From an uncultured Dehalococcoidia bacterium (GTDB taxonomy: Bacteria > Chloroflexota > Dehalococcoidia > Dehalococcoidales > Fen-1064): a stretch of DNA of 35,571 nucleotides. This document shows positions 9,425-17,520 of the stretch, in pieces; within the stretch, counting starts at the first letter, position 1; each line of letters begins with the position of its first letter. The notes beneath the pieces are model-generated. The model was not told the origin of the DNA. It worked only from the letters and a program-made list of their open reading frames with translations, and made no database searches. Location of the stretch: positions 1 through 35,571 of the forward strand of contig CAIWXV010000078.1 of the NCBI GenBank assembly GCA_903916765.1, in the 5' to 3' direction. The position numbers and the translations under genes are program-made.

Positions 9425-10360
9425 ATGAAAATTGTCTTTATGGGTACTCCGGAATTTGCTGTTCGACCACTAGAAAGCCTTGCCGGTAACGGGTATGAGG
9501 TAGCGGCAGTTTATACGCAACCCGATAAGGCGGTGGGGAGAGGTCGTGTGCTGGAAGAGTCGCCGGTGAAAAAGATGGCACTGCAGTTGGGCCTTCCGAT
9601 TTTACAACCGACCAATCTGAAATCGCCGGAGGTGCAAGCACAGCTGGCGGAATTAAAGCCGGATGCTATTGTGGTTGCTGCCTTCGGGCAGATTCTACCC
9701 CCAGCTGTCCTGGTAATCCCACCCTACGGGTGCATCAATATTCATCCTTCTTTACTGCCGCGGTTCCGCGGCACGGCACCGGTGCCGGCGGCGATATTGA
9801 GCGGCGACAAATTTACCGGCGTCAGTATCATGTTGCTGGACAAAGGGGTTGATACTGGTCCGGTGTTGGCGAGGACTCAGGTCCCGATTTTGCCGGAAGA
9901 TACCGCCGGTTCGTTGATGGAAAAATTAGCGCGCATCGGCGCTCAGCTATTGCTGGATGTCCTGCCGCGGTGGTACAGGAAAGAATTGAAACCGCAACCA
10001 CAGGGTGATGCCGTCGCTACATACACGAAAATGTTGACTAAAGAAGTCGGGGAAATCGATTGGCATTTGACGGCGGTGGAAATCTGGAGGCGAGTTCGCG
10101 CTTATCAACCTTGGCCAGGGTGCTGCGCCAGATGGCAGGGTAAGCAGTTGAAAATACTGGAAGCAGTACCGATGGCCGGTGAAGGAGTTACAGAACCGGG
10201 TCGGGTAGTAACGGTTGCAAAAGGACCAACGGTATTTGGGATTGGTACCGGAGATGGGGTTTTAGGGATTGTGAAGGTGCAGTTGGAAGGTAAGAAAGTA
10301 ATGACTTCCGGGGAGTTTTTGAGGGGGCAGAGGAATTTTGTGGGGGCGGTGCTGCATTAA
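9425..10360 (+). CDS. fmt: Methionyl-tRNA formyltransferase
   Basis: Fmt formylates the initiator Met-tRNA using 10-formyltetrahydrofolate, which allows bacterial translation initiation. The 311-residue length is normal. The start MKIVFMGTPEFAVRPL is typical. The catalytic Asn-His-Asp set appears as INIHPSLLPRFRGTAP (N105, H107) and GVDTG (D143). The C-terminal tRNA-binding domain begins after about residue 205. The ATG at 9425 has GGGAG ten bases upstream. mazG begins 17 bases after the stop on the same strand. The usual partner def (peptide deformylase) is not in this window. Confidence 0.97.
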   Translation: MKIVFMGTPEFAVRPLESLAGNGYEVAAVYTQPDKAVGRGRVLEESPVKKMALQLGLPILQPTNLKSPEVQAQLAELKPDAIVVAAFGQILPPAVLVIPPYGCINIHPSLLPRFRGTAPVPAAILSGDKFTGVSIMLLDKGVDTGPVLARTQVPILPEDTAGSLMEKLARIGAQLLLDVLPRWYRKELKPQPQGDAVATYTKMLTKEVGEIDWHLTAVEIWRRVRAYQPWPGCCARWQGKQLKILEAVPMAGEGVTEPGRVVTVAKGPTVFGIGTGDGVLGIVKVQLEGKKVMTSGEFLRGQRNFVGAVLH

Positions 10361-10377
10361 ATAACAAGGGGGGAAAA

Positions 10378-11169
10378 TTGGCTTTACCTGAAGATTTGAG
10401 CAAATTTGATGCTTTGAAGGAAGTGATTGCCCGTTTACGTGGACCGGAGGGCTGTCCCTGGGATTGTAAACAAACACACGCCTCTCTACGGGAGACTTTC
10501 CTGCAGGAGTGCTATGAAGTGTTGGAAAGTCTCGATGAGGGCGATGCCAAAAAACTACAAGAAGAACTGGGCGACCTACTCCTGCACATTGTTTTGCAGG
10601 CGCAGATTGCCGAAGAAGCCGGCGAGTTTAAGATTGAGGATGTGATAAAGGAAATCAATGAGAAACTGATTTACCGACATCCGCATGTTTTCGGGGAAAA
10701 GAAGGTAGCAGATGTTGCGGAAATCGTCCACAACTGGCAAACGTTGAAACAGGAAGAAAAACACAAGAAGGGTAATTACGAATCCCTGCTTGCCAGCGTG
10801 CCGAAGAATCTGCCTGCCCTGAGTTACAGTCAGGAAATTCAGCATCGTGTGGCGCAGGTCGGTTTCGATTGGGAAGATGACCAGGGTGTGGTTGAAAAGC
10901 TGATGGAAGAAGTGGCGGAATTTCAACAAGCCGCAAACAAGAAAGAAAAGACCCAGGAATTCGGTGACCTTTTGTTCACCTTGGTGAATATTGCACGGCG
11001 GCAAGGATTGGATGTAGAAATCGCTTTAAGAGAAGCCAATCAAAAATTTTACCATCGGTTCACATATATGGAAGAGGTCTGTAAAAAGCGCGGTATAAAG
11101 CTGGGCAACCTCTCTTTCGCCGAGCAAAACAATCTCTGGGACGAAGCGAAGGAAAAAGCGGAAAAGTAG
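10378..11169 (+). CDS. mazG: Nucleoside triphosphate pyrophosphohydrolase MazG, TTG start
   Basis: MazG hydrolyses NTPs and dNTPs to monophosphates and pyrophosphate and is thought to clean up damaged nucleotides and affect stress signalling. Two tandem MazG folds are seen in 263 residues. The first has RGPEGCPWD (21-29), QECYEVLESLDEGD and the metal-binding EELGDLL (62-68). The second has EKLMEEVAEFQQAA and EFGDLLFTLVNIARR. The TTG start at 10378 is placed by GGGGGG six bases before it and by the family's usual beginning just before a RLRGPxGCPWD motif. It is probably cotranscribed with fmt. A HAD-phosphatase stub follows three bases after the stop. Confidence 0.94.
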   Translation: MALPEDLSKFDALKEVIARLRGPEGCPWDCKQTHASLRETFLQECYEVLESLDEGDAKKLQEELGDLLLHIVLQAQIAEEAGEFKIEDVIKEINEKLIYRHPHVFGEKKVADVAEIVHNWQTLKQEEKHKKGNYESLLASVPKNLPALSYSQEIQHRVAQVGFDWEDDQGVVEKLMEEVAEFQQAANKKEKTQEFGDLLFTLVNIARRQGLDVEIALREANQKFYHRFTYMEEVCKKRGIKLGNLSFAEQNNLWDEAKEKAEK

Positions 11170-11172
11170 TAA

Positions 11173-11277
11173 ATGAAAGCGGTTGCATGCGATTTGGGAA
11201 ACACTCTCATATCAAGCGGTCTTCCTCCCGTTGGTTTGGATAGACCTCACCAATCACTTTGCCCCCAAGCACGGTAG
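11173..11277 (+). pseudogene. Remnant of a HAD-superfamily phosphatase (N-terminal stub)
   Basis: An ATG three bases after mazG opens a 34-codon frame starting MKAVACDLGNTLISSG. This matches the beginning of HAD-family hydrolases (motif I DLGNTL with nucleophile D7). After about residue 16 the similarity stops, and the sequence runs into the reverse strand of the truncated acetyltransferase before hitting TAG. The tight coupling to mazG suggests it was once the third gene of the operon. The call rests on about 13 residues, so it is tentative. Confidence 0.5.
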
Positions 11278-11566
11278 CAAATACCTGGAGCAGACCCGCT
11301 CCACTTCCGGAAGAGGATAGTCCCCGATGGCCTGTCTCCCAGTAAGATGGGTTCGAAAACATTGCCACGAACGTCTCCACATCTTTTCTTGTATAGGGAA
11401 CCGGCGGGATATTTATCTGGTATCTGGCCCACTCAGGGCCGTTGGTATATTCAAGTACATCGTCCACATCACTCAACCTGAAAGGTCTGAGTAAGAGTCG
11501 TTTCGTCTTTAGTTCAACCGTATTATAAAATATTCCCGAAATTTCATTGAAAGCTAGCTGTGGCAC
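11207..11566 (-). pseudogene. Truncated GNAT (RimJ/RimL-like) acetyltransferase
   Basis: The 119-residue frame carries a recognisable N-terminal half: VELKTKRLLLRPFRLSDVDD, then TRKDVETFVAMF, then VLGGKVIGEVY. It stops at EDRLI just where the acetyl-CoA-binding strand and the rest of the fold (about 60-70 residues) should follow. Continuing past the stop on the same strand gives no GNAT sequence. The stretch SYWETGHRGLSSSGSG is also atypical. The natural start is doubtful: the family would begin near the VELKTKRL codons, but that codon is GTT and the annotated start is an upstream GTG. A TATAAT (11522-11527, minus) lies just before VEL. It is most likely a dead fragment ending at a rearrangement point. 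Confidence 0.65.
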
Positions 11567-11613
11567 GAGTATAATTGAGTGTAAGAGTTGGAAGCCTTAG
11601 GGGTTTAGGTAGA

Positions 11614-11690
11614 TGGTCGGGGCGAGAGGACTTGAACCTCCGGCCTCAGCGTCCCGAACGCTGCGCGCTACCAAACTGCGCTACGCCCCG
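11614..11690 (-). tRNA. tRNA-Pro(CGG)
   Basis: The minus strand folds as a full cloverleaf: acceptor CGGGGCG/CGCCCCG, D arm GCGCAGTTTGGTAGCGC, anticodon arm CAGCG-TTCGGGA-CGCTG with anticodon CGG, and T arm GGAGG-TTCAAGT-CCTCT. Discriminator A and an encoded CCA follow (11614-11617). It reads CCG codons. Confidence 0.95.
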
Positions 11691-11699
11691 CAAAAGTTA

Positions 11700-11729
11700 A
11701 TTATAGGCTGAACTGCTCCCAATAAGCAA
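11700..11729 (-). promoter_or_regulatory. Promoter of tRNA-Pro
   Basis: On the minus strand TTGCTT is followed after 18 bases by TATAAT. The -10 ends nine bases before the tRNA 5' end, so the primary transcript would carry almost no leader. Confidence 0.6.
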
Positions 11730-11738
11730 GGAAAACGG

Positions 11739-12926
11739 ATGAAATACTGTGTGCTGATTATGGATGGCTCTGCCGGCTTGCCGATACCGGAGTGTGGTGG
11801 CAAGACCTCGCTGGAACTGGCTCGCACCCCGAACCTCGATGCGATGGCGTCGGCGGGTTCAGCGGGGCTGTCGTATAACGTCCCGCCCGGTATGGACCCG
11901 GACAGCGCGGTCGCTTGTATGGCGATTTTCGGTTATGACCCGAAGGTTTATTACACCGGCCGGGCGCCCATCGAGGCAAAGAGTTTGGGCATCAATTTTG
12001 TGCAGGGTGAAGTCCTTTTCCGCTGTAATCCAGTGACAATTCAAGACGGCAAAATGGTCAGTCACAGCGCCGGGTCTATCAGCACTGAAGAAGACCAGCA
12101 ATTGATGGTGGCTCTGAATGAGAAGCTGGGGAATGACAAAATTCACTTTTATCCCGGTGTCGCCTACCGCAATATTTTGAAGTTGAAAGGGGCTGAAGAT
12201 ACTGTACAGGCAGTCTGTGCCCCGCCCCATGATATTCCCGGGAAACCAGCGGCGGAGTTTCTCCCACATGGTAAAGGGAGTAGTTTACTCCTGGAATTGA
12301 TGAAAAGTTCCGAGGAGGTGTTCAAGGACCATCCGGTAAATGCAAAGCGCCTTGCCGGTGGTAAATTACCGGCAACCGGTATCTGGCTTTTCTGGGGTAG
12401 CGGGCGAGCGCCTGCTTTACCGTCCTTCAAAGAAGTTTATGGTCTGAAAGCGGCAATTACCTCGGGCGTCGACCTGCTCCGCGGTTTGGGCAAAATGACC
12501 GGGATGTCGATTCTGGGAATTCCCGGTGTAACCGATGGACCGGATAATAATTATGCGGGACAGGCTAAGGGTGCTCTTGAAGCTCTGAAAGATTATGATA
12601 TAGTAATAATACATATAGAGGCTCCCGATGAGGCAGGGCACGCCGGTTTGATAGAGAAAAAAATCGAAGCTATCGAGAGGATAGATGCGGAAGTCGTCAG
12701 CCGACTGCAAAATTCTTATCAAGGTGAAATGAGGGTGTTGACGATGTCCGACCATCCTACTCCGGTAAAAGTGCGTACTCACACCAGCGACCCGGTGCCG
12801 TTTTTACTCTGGGGAGCAGGGATTAGCGCCAATGGCGGCAAGAGATTTACCGAATTGGAAGCAAAGAAAACGGGATTGGTCGTAAATCCTGGACACAATA
12901 CAATAAACAAATTAATCAGGGAATAA
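11739..12926 (+). CDS. ApgM-type alkaline-phosphatase-fold protein, probable homoserine kinase
   Basis: The protein belongs to the archaeal-type cofactor-independent phosphoglycerate mutase group (395 residues). The metal and catalytic residues can be matched: D9 (IMDGSAG), S56 (DPDSAVACMAIFGYDP), the DEAGH pair, SDHPTP and the final NPGHN. A subgroup of these proteins has been proposed, and I believe in some bacteria shown, to act as homoserine kinase in species lacking ThrB. The start of lysC four bases after the stop supports a role in threonine synthesis. A glycolytic mutase activity cannot be excluded. The motifs DGSAG and DSAVAC differ from the more common DGxxD and GSDVAN. The ATG at 11739 has AAGGA seven bases upstream. 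Confidence 0.8.
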   Translation: MKYCVLIMDGSAGLPIPECGGKTSLELARTPNLDAMASAGSAGLSYNVPPGMDPDSAVACMAIFGYDPKVYYTGRAPIEAKSLGINFVQGEVLFRCNPVTIQDGKMVSHSAGSISTEEDQQLMVALNEKLGNDKIHFYPGVAYRNILKLKGAEDTVQAVCAPPHDIPGKPAAEFLPHGKGSSLLLELMKSSEEVFKDHPVNAKRLAGGKLPATGIWLFWGSGRAPALPSFKEVYGLKAAITSGVDLLRGLGKMTGMSILGIPGVTDGPDNNYAGQAKGALEALKDYDIVIIHIEAPDEAGHAGLIEKKIEAIERIDAEVVSRLQNSYQGEMRVLTMSDHPTPVKVRTHTSDPVPFLLWGAGISANGGKRFTELEAKKTGLVVNPGHNTINKLIRE

Positions 12927-12930
12927 GCAG

Positions 12931-14145
12931 ATGGCACTAATTGTGCAAAAATACGGTGGTTCGTCAGTCGCTACAGCCGAAAGAATTAAGGCGGTGGCTC
13001 AACGGGTAGCCAGGGTTCATGACAGAGGCGACCAGATAGTGGTCGTTGTTTCTGCAATGGGTGACACCACCGACGACCTTATCAAGCTGGCAGGGCAAAT
13101 CACCAAACAGCCGCATCCGAGAGAGATGGATATCCTACTTTCCACTGGGGAGCTTGTTACCAGCACCTTGCTGGCATTGGCTCTCGGGGATACGGGTTAT
13201 AAGGCAATCAGTCTCAGTGGTGCTCAGGCAGGCATCAAGACAAACGGCGACTATCGCAAGGCGAGAATCGTAAAGGTTGAAACAAAGCGTATTCTGGAAG
13301 AACTGGAAGAAGGGCAGATTGTTATTGTCGCTGGCTTTCAGGGTATTACCGACGATATGGATGTAACCACTCTCGGCAGAGGTGGTTCAGATACTTCGGC
13401 AGTAGCTCTGGCGGCGGCTCTGAGCGCTAAAGTTTGCGAGCGCTTGACCGATACGGACGGAATCTATTCTGCCGACCCGCGGATTGTGCCTGAAGCAAAG
13501 CGCCTCGAGGAAATCGGGTATGAGGAAATGCTGGAACTGGCGACCTATGGTAATAAAGTGATGCAACCGCGTGCCATCGAGCTTGCCGAGCTCTACAATA
13601 TTCCCATTCGCGTTGCCTCGAGTTTTAACGATAATCCAGGCACTCTGATTCATGGAGGGGTTTCAATGGAAGTCAGAAATAAAGTAAGAAATGTCGCTTA
13701 TGATATGGATGTGGCGAAGATAACCGTCGTGGGAATTCCGGACAAGCCTGGTATCGCCGCCTCGATATTCGTGCCTTTGGCAAAGGCAGGTATCAGCATC
13801 GATACAATTGTGCAAAATGCCAGTATTAACAAAATCACCGACCTGACCTTTACCGTGACCAAAGACCAGATGAACGATGTAATGAAAGTAATGAAACCAA
13901 TCGCTAAGAAAATTGGCGCAAGAGAAATCGTCGGCGATGCTAATCTGGGGAAGGTCAGTATTATCGGTACCGGTATGCAGAATACACCCGGTTTTGCGGC
14001 GAAGATGTTCGCCACTCTCAGTGAGAATGGCATCAATATTGAACTGATTTCTACTTCGGAAATCAGAATCACCTGTATTATCGAGGAGAGTAAGGTTAAA
14101 GAAGCGGTGCGCGCTTTACACCATGCATTTGAAGTAGAAGTGTAA
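12931..14145 (+). CDS. lysC: Aspartate kinase
   Basis: Aspartate kinase phosphorylates aspartate, the first step towards lysine, threonine and methionine. The catalytic domain opens with VQKYGGSSVATAERIK and continues through TLGRGGSDTSAVALA and TDTDGIYSADPRIV. Two ACT domains follow in the last 150 residues (KITVVGIPDKPGIA and KVSIIGTGMQNTPGFAAK), the usual site of feedback inhibition. The 404-residue length fits the alpha/beta type of Bacillus and Corynebacterium. It is cotranscribed with the upstream ApgM-like gene. An internal start for a beta subunit is annotated separately. Confidence 0.97.
   Translation: MALIVQKYGGSSVATAERIKAVAQRVARVHDRGDQIVVVVSAMGDTTDDLIKLAGQITKQPHPREMDILLSTGELVTSTLLALALGDTGYKAISLSGAQAGIKTNGDYRKARIVKVETKRILEELEEGQIVIVAGFQGITDDMDVTTLGRGGSDTSAVALAAALSAKVCERLTDTDGIYSADPRIVPEAKRLEEIGYEEMLELATYGNKVMQPRAIELAELYNIPIRVASSFNDNPGTLIHGGVSMEVRNKVRNVAYDMDVAKITVVGIPDKPGIAASIFVPLAKAGISIDTIVQNASINKITDLTFTVTKDQMNDVMKVMKPIAKKIGAREIVGDANLGKVSIIGTGMQNTPGFAAKMFATLSENGINIELISTSEIRITCIIEESKVKEAVRALHHAFEVEV
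13654..13668 (+). promoter_or_regulatory. Internal ribosome-binding site and ATG for the LysC beta subunit
   Basis: GGAGGGG lies five bases before an in-frame ATG at 13666 (residue 246 of LysC). Initiation there would give a 159-residue protein made of the two ACT domains. Class II aspartokinases such as those of Bacillus subtilis and Corynebacterium make exactly such a beta subunit, so this is probably an alpha2beta2 enzyme. Confidence 0.7.
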
Positions 14146-14173
14146 AGAATTATAATTGGTTGCTCCTGCCCTA

Positions 14174-14202
14174 TTGACTTTTGAGTAGTTTTTCCCTAAA
14201 GT
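14174..14202 (+). promoter_or_regulatory. Promoter of the TPR gene and gyrA
   Basis: TTGACT, a 17-base spacer and TAAAGT. The leader of about 30 bases holds the ribosome-binding site GAGGTGAG before the ATG at 14238. Confidence 0.6.
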
Positions 14203-14237
14203 ACGTTAGCGACTTTGCTGTCTTGAGGTGAGATAGA

Positions 14238-15065
14238 ATGACCTATCAAGAAGAAGAACAATCCAGATTGAGGCGACAGTCCAGTAAAGAAGCCATAACC
14301 CTGGCGATGCAGGGAAAGTGGCGGGAAGCGATTACCGTCAATAAAACTTTGATAGAAGCGTTCCCTACCGATGTCGAGGCTTATAACCGTATGGGCAGGG
14401 CTCATATGGAATTGGGTGAGTATGCCGATGCAGAAGCTGCTTATCGCAAGACTCTGGGAATCGATTCTTACAATGCGATTGCCCAGAAGAACCTTCAGAG
14501 GCTCGTTGTTCTCAAGAAGGCTTCGAAGAAAACTAAAGCCGCAGTTGCCGTCGACACTCACAAACTGGAGCCGCGGCAATTCATCGAGGAAATCGGTAAA
14601 GCCGGGGTGGTGCTGTTGAATAATCTGGCACTCCCTGCAATTATAGCCAAGGTGGTTGCCGGGGATGCGGTGTCTCTGAAAATCAAGGGGAACAATTTGC
14701 TGGTAGAGAACAGTCTGGGAGAATACCTCGGGCAGGTGGAATTACGGCATAGCCAGCGCTTGATTAGGCTGATGCGTGGCGGTAACCGGTATAGCGGGGC
14801 GATTATCAGTTCGACAGAGAAATCCATCACGGTCATTATCCGTGAGGTTTATCAGGATCCCAGTCAAGCAGGACAATTATCATTCCCGACGAGAGGTATC
14901 GAGGGCGTTCGTCCCGATATTACCGACCGTGTCATCAGACGCGAGTTGGAACAGGAAGAGGCTCTACTTGGGGAGTCAGGGTATACCGTGGTCGGCGGTG
15001 AAGAATCCGAGGTTCTGGAAGAAGAACCTATCAAAGATGATTTTGAGGAAGATTCGGAGTCTTAA
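14238..15065 (+). CDS. TPR-containing protein upstream of gyrA, function unknown
   Basis: The 275-residue protein begins with two tetratricopeptide units (about residues 12-80; GKWREAITVNKTLIEAFP and AYNRMGRAHMELGEYADAEAAY). These are followed by a lysine-rich link and a strand-rich domain (about 130-215; GEYLGQVELRHSQRLIRLM and KSITVIIREVYQDPS). It ends in a very acidic tail (EEEPIKDDFEEDSES). There is no signal peptide or membrane segment. TPRs suggest protein-protein contact. It is five bases upstream of gyrA under a shared promoter, so it will be made with gyrase A; a role with gyrase is only a guess. Confidence 0.85.
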   Translation: MTYQEEEQSRLRRQSSKEAITLAMQGKWREAITVNKTLIEAFPTDVEAYNRMGRAHMELGEYADAEAAYRKTLGIDSYNAIAQKNLQRLVVLKKASKKTKAAVAVDTHKLEPRQFIEEIGKAGVVLLNNLALPAIIAKVVAGDAVSLKIKGNNLLVENSLGEYLGQVELRHSQRLIRLMRGGNRYSGAIISSTEKSITVIIREVYQDPSQAGQLSFPTRGIEGVRPDITDRVIRRELEQEEALLGESGYTVVGGEESEVLEEEPIKDDFEEDSES

Positions 15066-15070
15066 GATAA

Positions 15071-17497
15071 ATGGTTACTGAAAAGATTAAGCTAGTCACG
15101 ATAGAAGAGGAAATGAGGAGCTCATACCTCGACTATGCGATGAGTGTTATCGTAGCGCGTGCCTTACCCGATGTGCGGGACGGTCTGAAGCCGGTTCACA
15201 GGCGCATCCTTTATGCGATGTCAGAAATGGGGTTGGTACACAACAGCCCGTTCAAAAAGAGCGTCCGTATCGTCGGTGAAGTTTTGGGTAAATTCCATCC
15301 TCACGGCGATGCCCCTGTCTATGATGCCATGGTGCGTATGGCTCAAGACTTTTCGATGAGATATATGCTGGTAGACGGGCAGGGTAACTTCGGAAGTATT
15401 GATGATGACCCTCCTGCCGCCATGCGTTATACGGAAGCGCGTCTGACCGAGATTGCGGAACAGATGCTGATGGATATCGACAAAGACACCGTCGATTTCA
15501 TGCCTAATTTCGACGATAGCCTGAAAGAGCCGAAGGTCCTACCGGCTCGATTACCCAATCTGCTGATAAATGGTAGTTCCGGCATCGCGGTAGGTATGGC
15601 AACCAATATTCCGCCGCATAATCTTACCGAGGTATGCGACGGTATTGATTATTTGATAAATAATCCCAACGCTACTATCGAAGACCTCACACAGATTATC
15701 AAAGGGCCTGACTTCCCTACCGGCGGCGTCATTCTGGGCGAAGAGGGTATTCAGAGTGCCTATGCTACCGGACGGGGTAGAATGATTGTCCGTGCTAAGG
15801 CATACATCAGCGATGCTCACGACGGAACCCGCCGTCAGATTATTGTCAATGAGTTGCCGTATCAGGTGAACAAGGCGGCACTGATTGAGAAGATTGCCGA
15901 ATTGGTAAGCGATAAAAAGATTACCGGCATCGGGGACCTGCGTGACGAGTCAGACCGACAAGGCATGCGGATAGTCATTGAATTGAAGAGAGAAGCCCAG
16001 GCGGAACTGGTGCTGAATAACCTGTATAAATATACATCGATGCAGACGACCTTTGCCGCTAACATGCTGGTGTTGGTCGATGGGCAGCCTCGTGTTATCA
16101 GTATCAGGGAAGCATTGCAGCATTATATCAATTTCCGGCGCGAGGTTATCAATCGGCGTTCCCGTTTCGATTTGAAAAATGCTAAGGCTCGTGCACATAT
16201 TCTCGAAGGATTGAGAATTGCGCTCGATAATATCGATAAAGTGATTGCTATCATCCGCAAGTCCGAGACTACGGATATTGCCCGTCAGAACTTGATGAGT
16301 AATTTCAGCTTGAGCCGTCTTCAGGCGGATGCCATACTGGAAATGCCTTTACGCCGTCTGGCAGGTCTGGAACGGAAGAAAATCCTCGACGAACTGGCGG
16401 AGATCTTGAAGAATATCTCTTATCTTGAAGACTTACTGGCTAATCCTTCCCGCGTGCTCGCCTTAATTAAGCAGGAAACCATTGAGTTGAAAGAGAAATT
16501 CGGAGATGAGCGCCGCACCGAGATTAACAAAGAAGGGATAAAGGAATTCCGTGAGGAAGACCTGATTCCTCACCAGGAAATGGCGGTAATTCTCAGCAAC
16601 CGGGGTTTTATCAAGAGAGTACCTTCCCATGTTTATAAGGCACAACATCGCGGTGGCAAGGGTATTATCGGCATGGTGACCAGAGAAGAAGACGCAGTGC
16701 GACTGCTTGCTATTGCCGATACTCATGATTATCTGCTCCTATGTACCACGAGGGGTAGAATTTTCTGTCTTAAATGTTATGAAGTACCGCCGGATGTCTC
16801 GCGTGTTGCCAAGGGACTGGCGGTAGTCAATCTCTTCTCAATACCGCCGGAAGAAAAAGTGTCGGATATGGTAGTCATTACCAATTTTGACCCGAATCTG
16901 TATTTATTGATGGGTACCCGTGGCGGGGAAATCAAGAAAACGTCGCTGGACCATTTTACAGCCGTCCGCAGTAGCGGGCTTATCGGAATGGATGTGGAAA
17001 AGGACGATGAACTGACGTCAGCACGGATTGCTACCGAAAAGGATGACGTTGTCATGGTGACTCAACAAGGGCAGTCCATCCGGTTTGCGGTTGAAAGTAT
17101 CCGTACCAGTCAACGCACCAGTGGTGGCGTACGGGGTATCCGTTTGAACGAGGGCGATAATGTAGTGGGCATGGGTATTGCTACCCCCGGTTCTTACGTT
17201 CTGGTGGTTTCTACTGAGGGCTATGGTAAATTGACTCAAATCGACCGCTATCCTAAACAGCATCGTTCCGGTAGCGGCGTCAGGACAATCAAACTGGTGG
17301 AAAAGACCGGAGATTTGGCAGATGCCAGAATTGTCGCCCCGTCTCAACAGGTGATGATTATTTCTGCTAACGGAATTGTCACCCGCGTACCGGTGAAAGA
17401 AATCAGCATTCTGGAGAGAAGCACTCAGGGCGTGCGCTTGATGCGAATGGAAGAAGGCGACCATGTGGTTGCCGTGGCTCATATGGAAGCTGAATAG
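15071..17497 (+). CDS. gyrA: DNA gyrase subunit A
   Basis: GyrA breaks and rejoins DNA and wraps it for negative supercoiling. The active tyrosine is Y120 in [10 protein letters not shown]. The C-terminal beta-pinwheel begins after about residue 500 and carries a GyrA box, QHRGGKG (525-531), marking gyrase rather than topoisomerase IV. The 808-residue length is normal. In the quinolone-contact helix the sequence is [17 protein letters not shown]: the positions of E. coli Ser83 and Ala84 are A81 and P82, while the acidic residue D85 is kept. The gene has GGAG eleven bases before the ATG, five bases after the TPR gene. No parC-like second copy is seen in the window. Confidence 0.98.
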   Translation: MVTEKIKLVTIEEEMRSSYLDYAMSVIVARALPDVRDGLKPVHRRILYAMSEMGLVHNSPFKKSVRIVGEVLGKFHPHGDAPVYDAMVRMAQDFSMRYMLVDGQGNFGSIDDDPPAAMRYTEARLTEIAEQMLMDIDKDTVDFMPNFDDSLKEPKVLPARLPNLLINGSSGIAVGMATNIPPHNLTEVCDGIDYLINNPNATIEDLTQIIKGPDFPTGGVILGEEGIQSAYATGRGRMIVRAKAYISDAHDGTRRQIIVNELPYQVNKAALIEKIAELVSDKKITGIGDLRDESDRQGMRIVIELKREAQAELVLNNLYKYTSMQTTFAANMLVLVDGQPRVISIREALQHYINFRREVINRRSRFDLKNAKARAHILEGLRIALDNIDKVIAIIRKSETTDIARQNLMSNFSLSRLQADAILEMPLRRLAGLERKKILDELAEILKNISYLEDLLANPSRVLALIKQETIELKEKFGDERRTEINKEGIKEFREEDLIPHQEMAVILSNRGFIKRVPSHVYKAQHRGGKGIIGMVTREEDAVRLLAIADTHDYLLLCTTRGRIFCLKCYEVPPDVSRVAKGLAVVNLFSIPPEEKVSDMVVITNFDPNLYLLMGTRGGEIKKTSLDHFTAVRSSGLIGMDVEKDDELTSARIATEKDDVVMVTQQGQSIRFAVESIRTSQRTSGGVRGIRLNEGDNVVGMGIATPGSYVLVVSTEGYGKLTQIDRYPKQHRSGSGVRTIKLVEKTGDLADARIVAPSQQVMIISANGIVTRVPVKEISILERSTQGVRLMRMEEGDHVVAVAHMEAE

Positions 17498-17520
17498 TTA
17501 TAGGTAGAGAAGCGAGCAGA

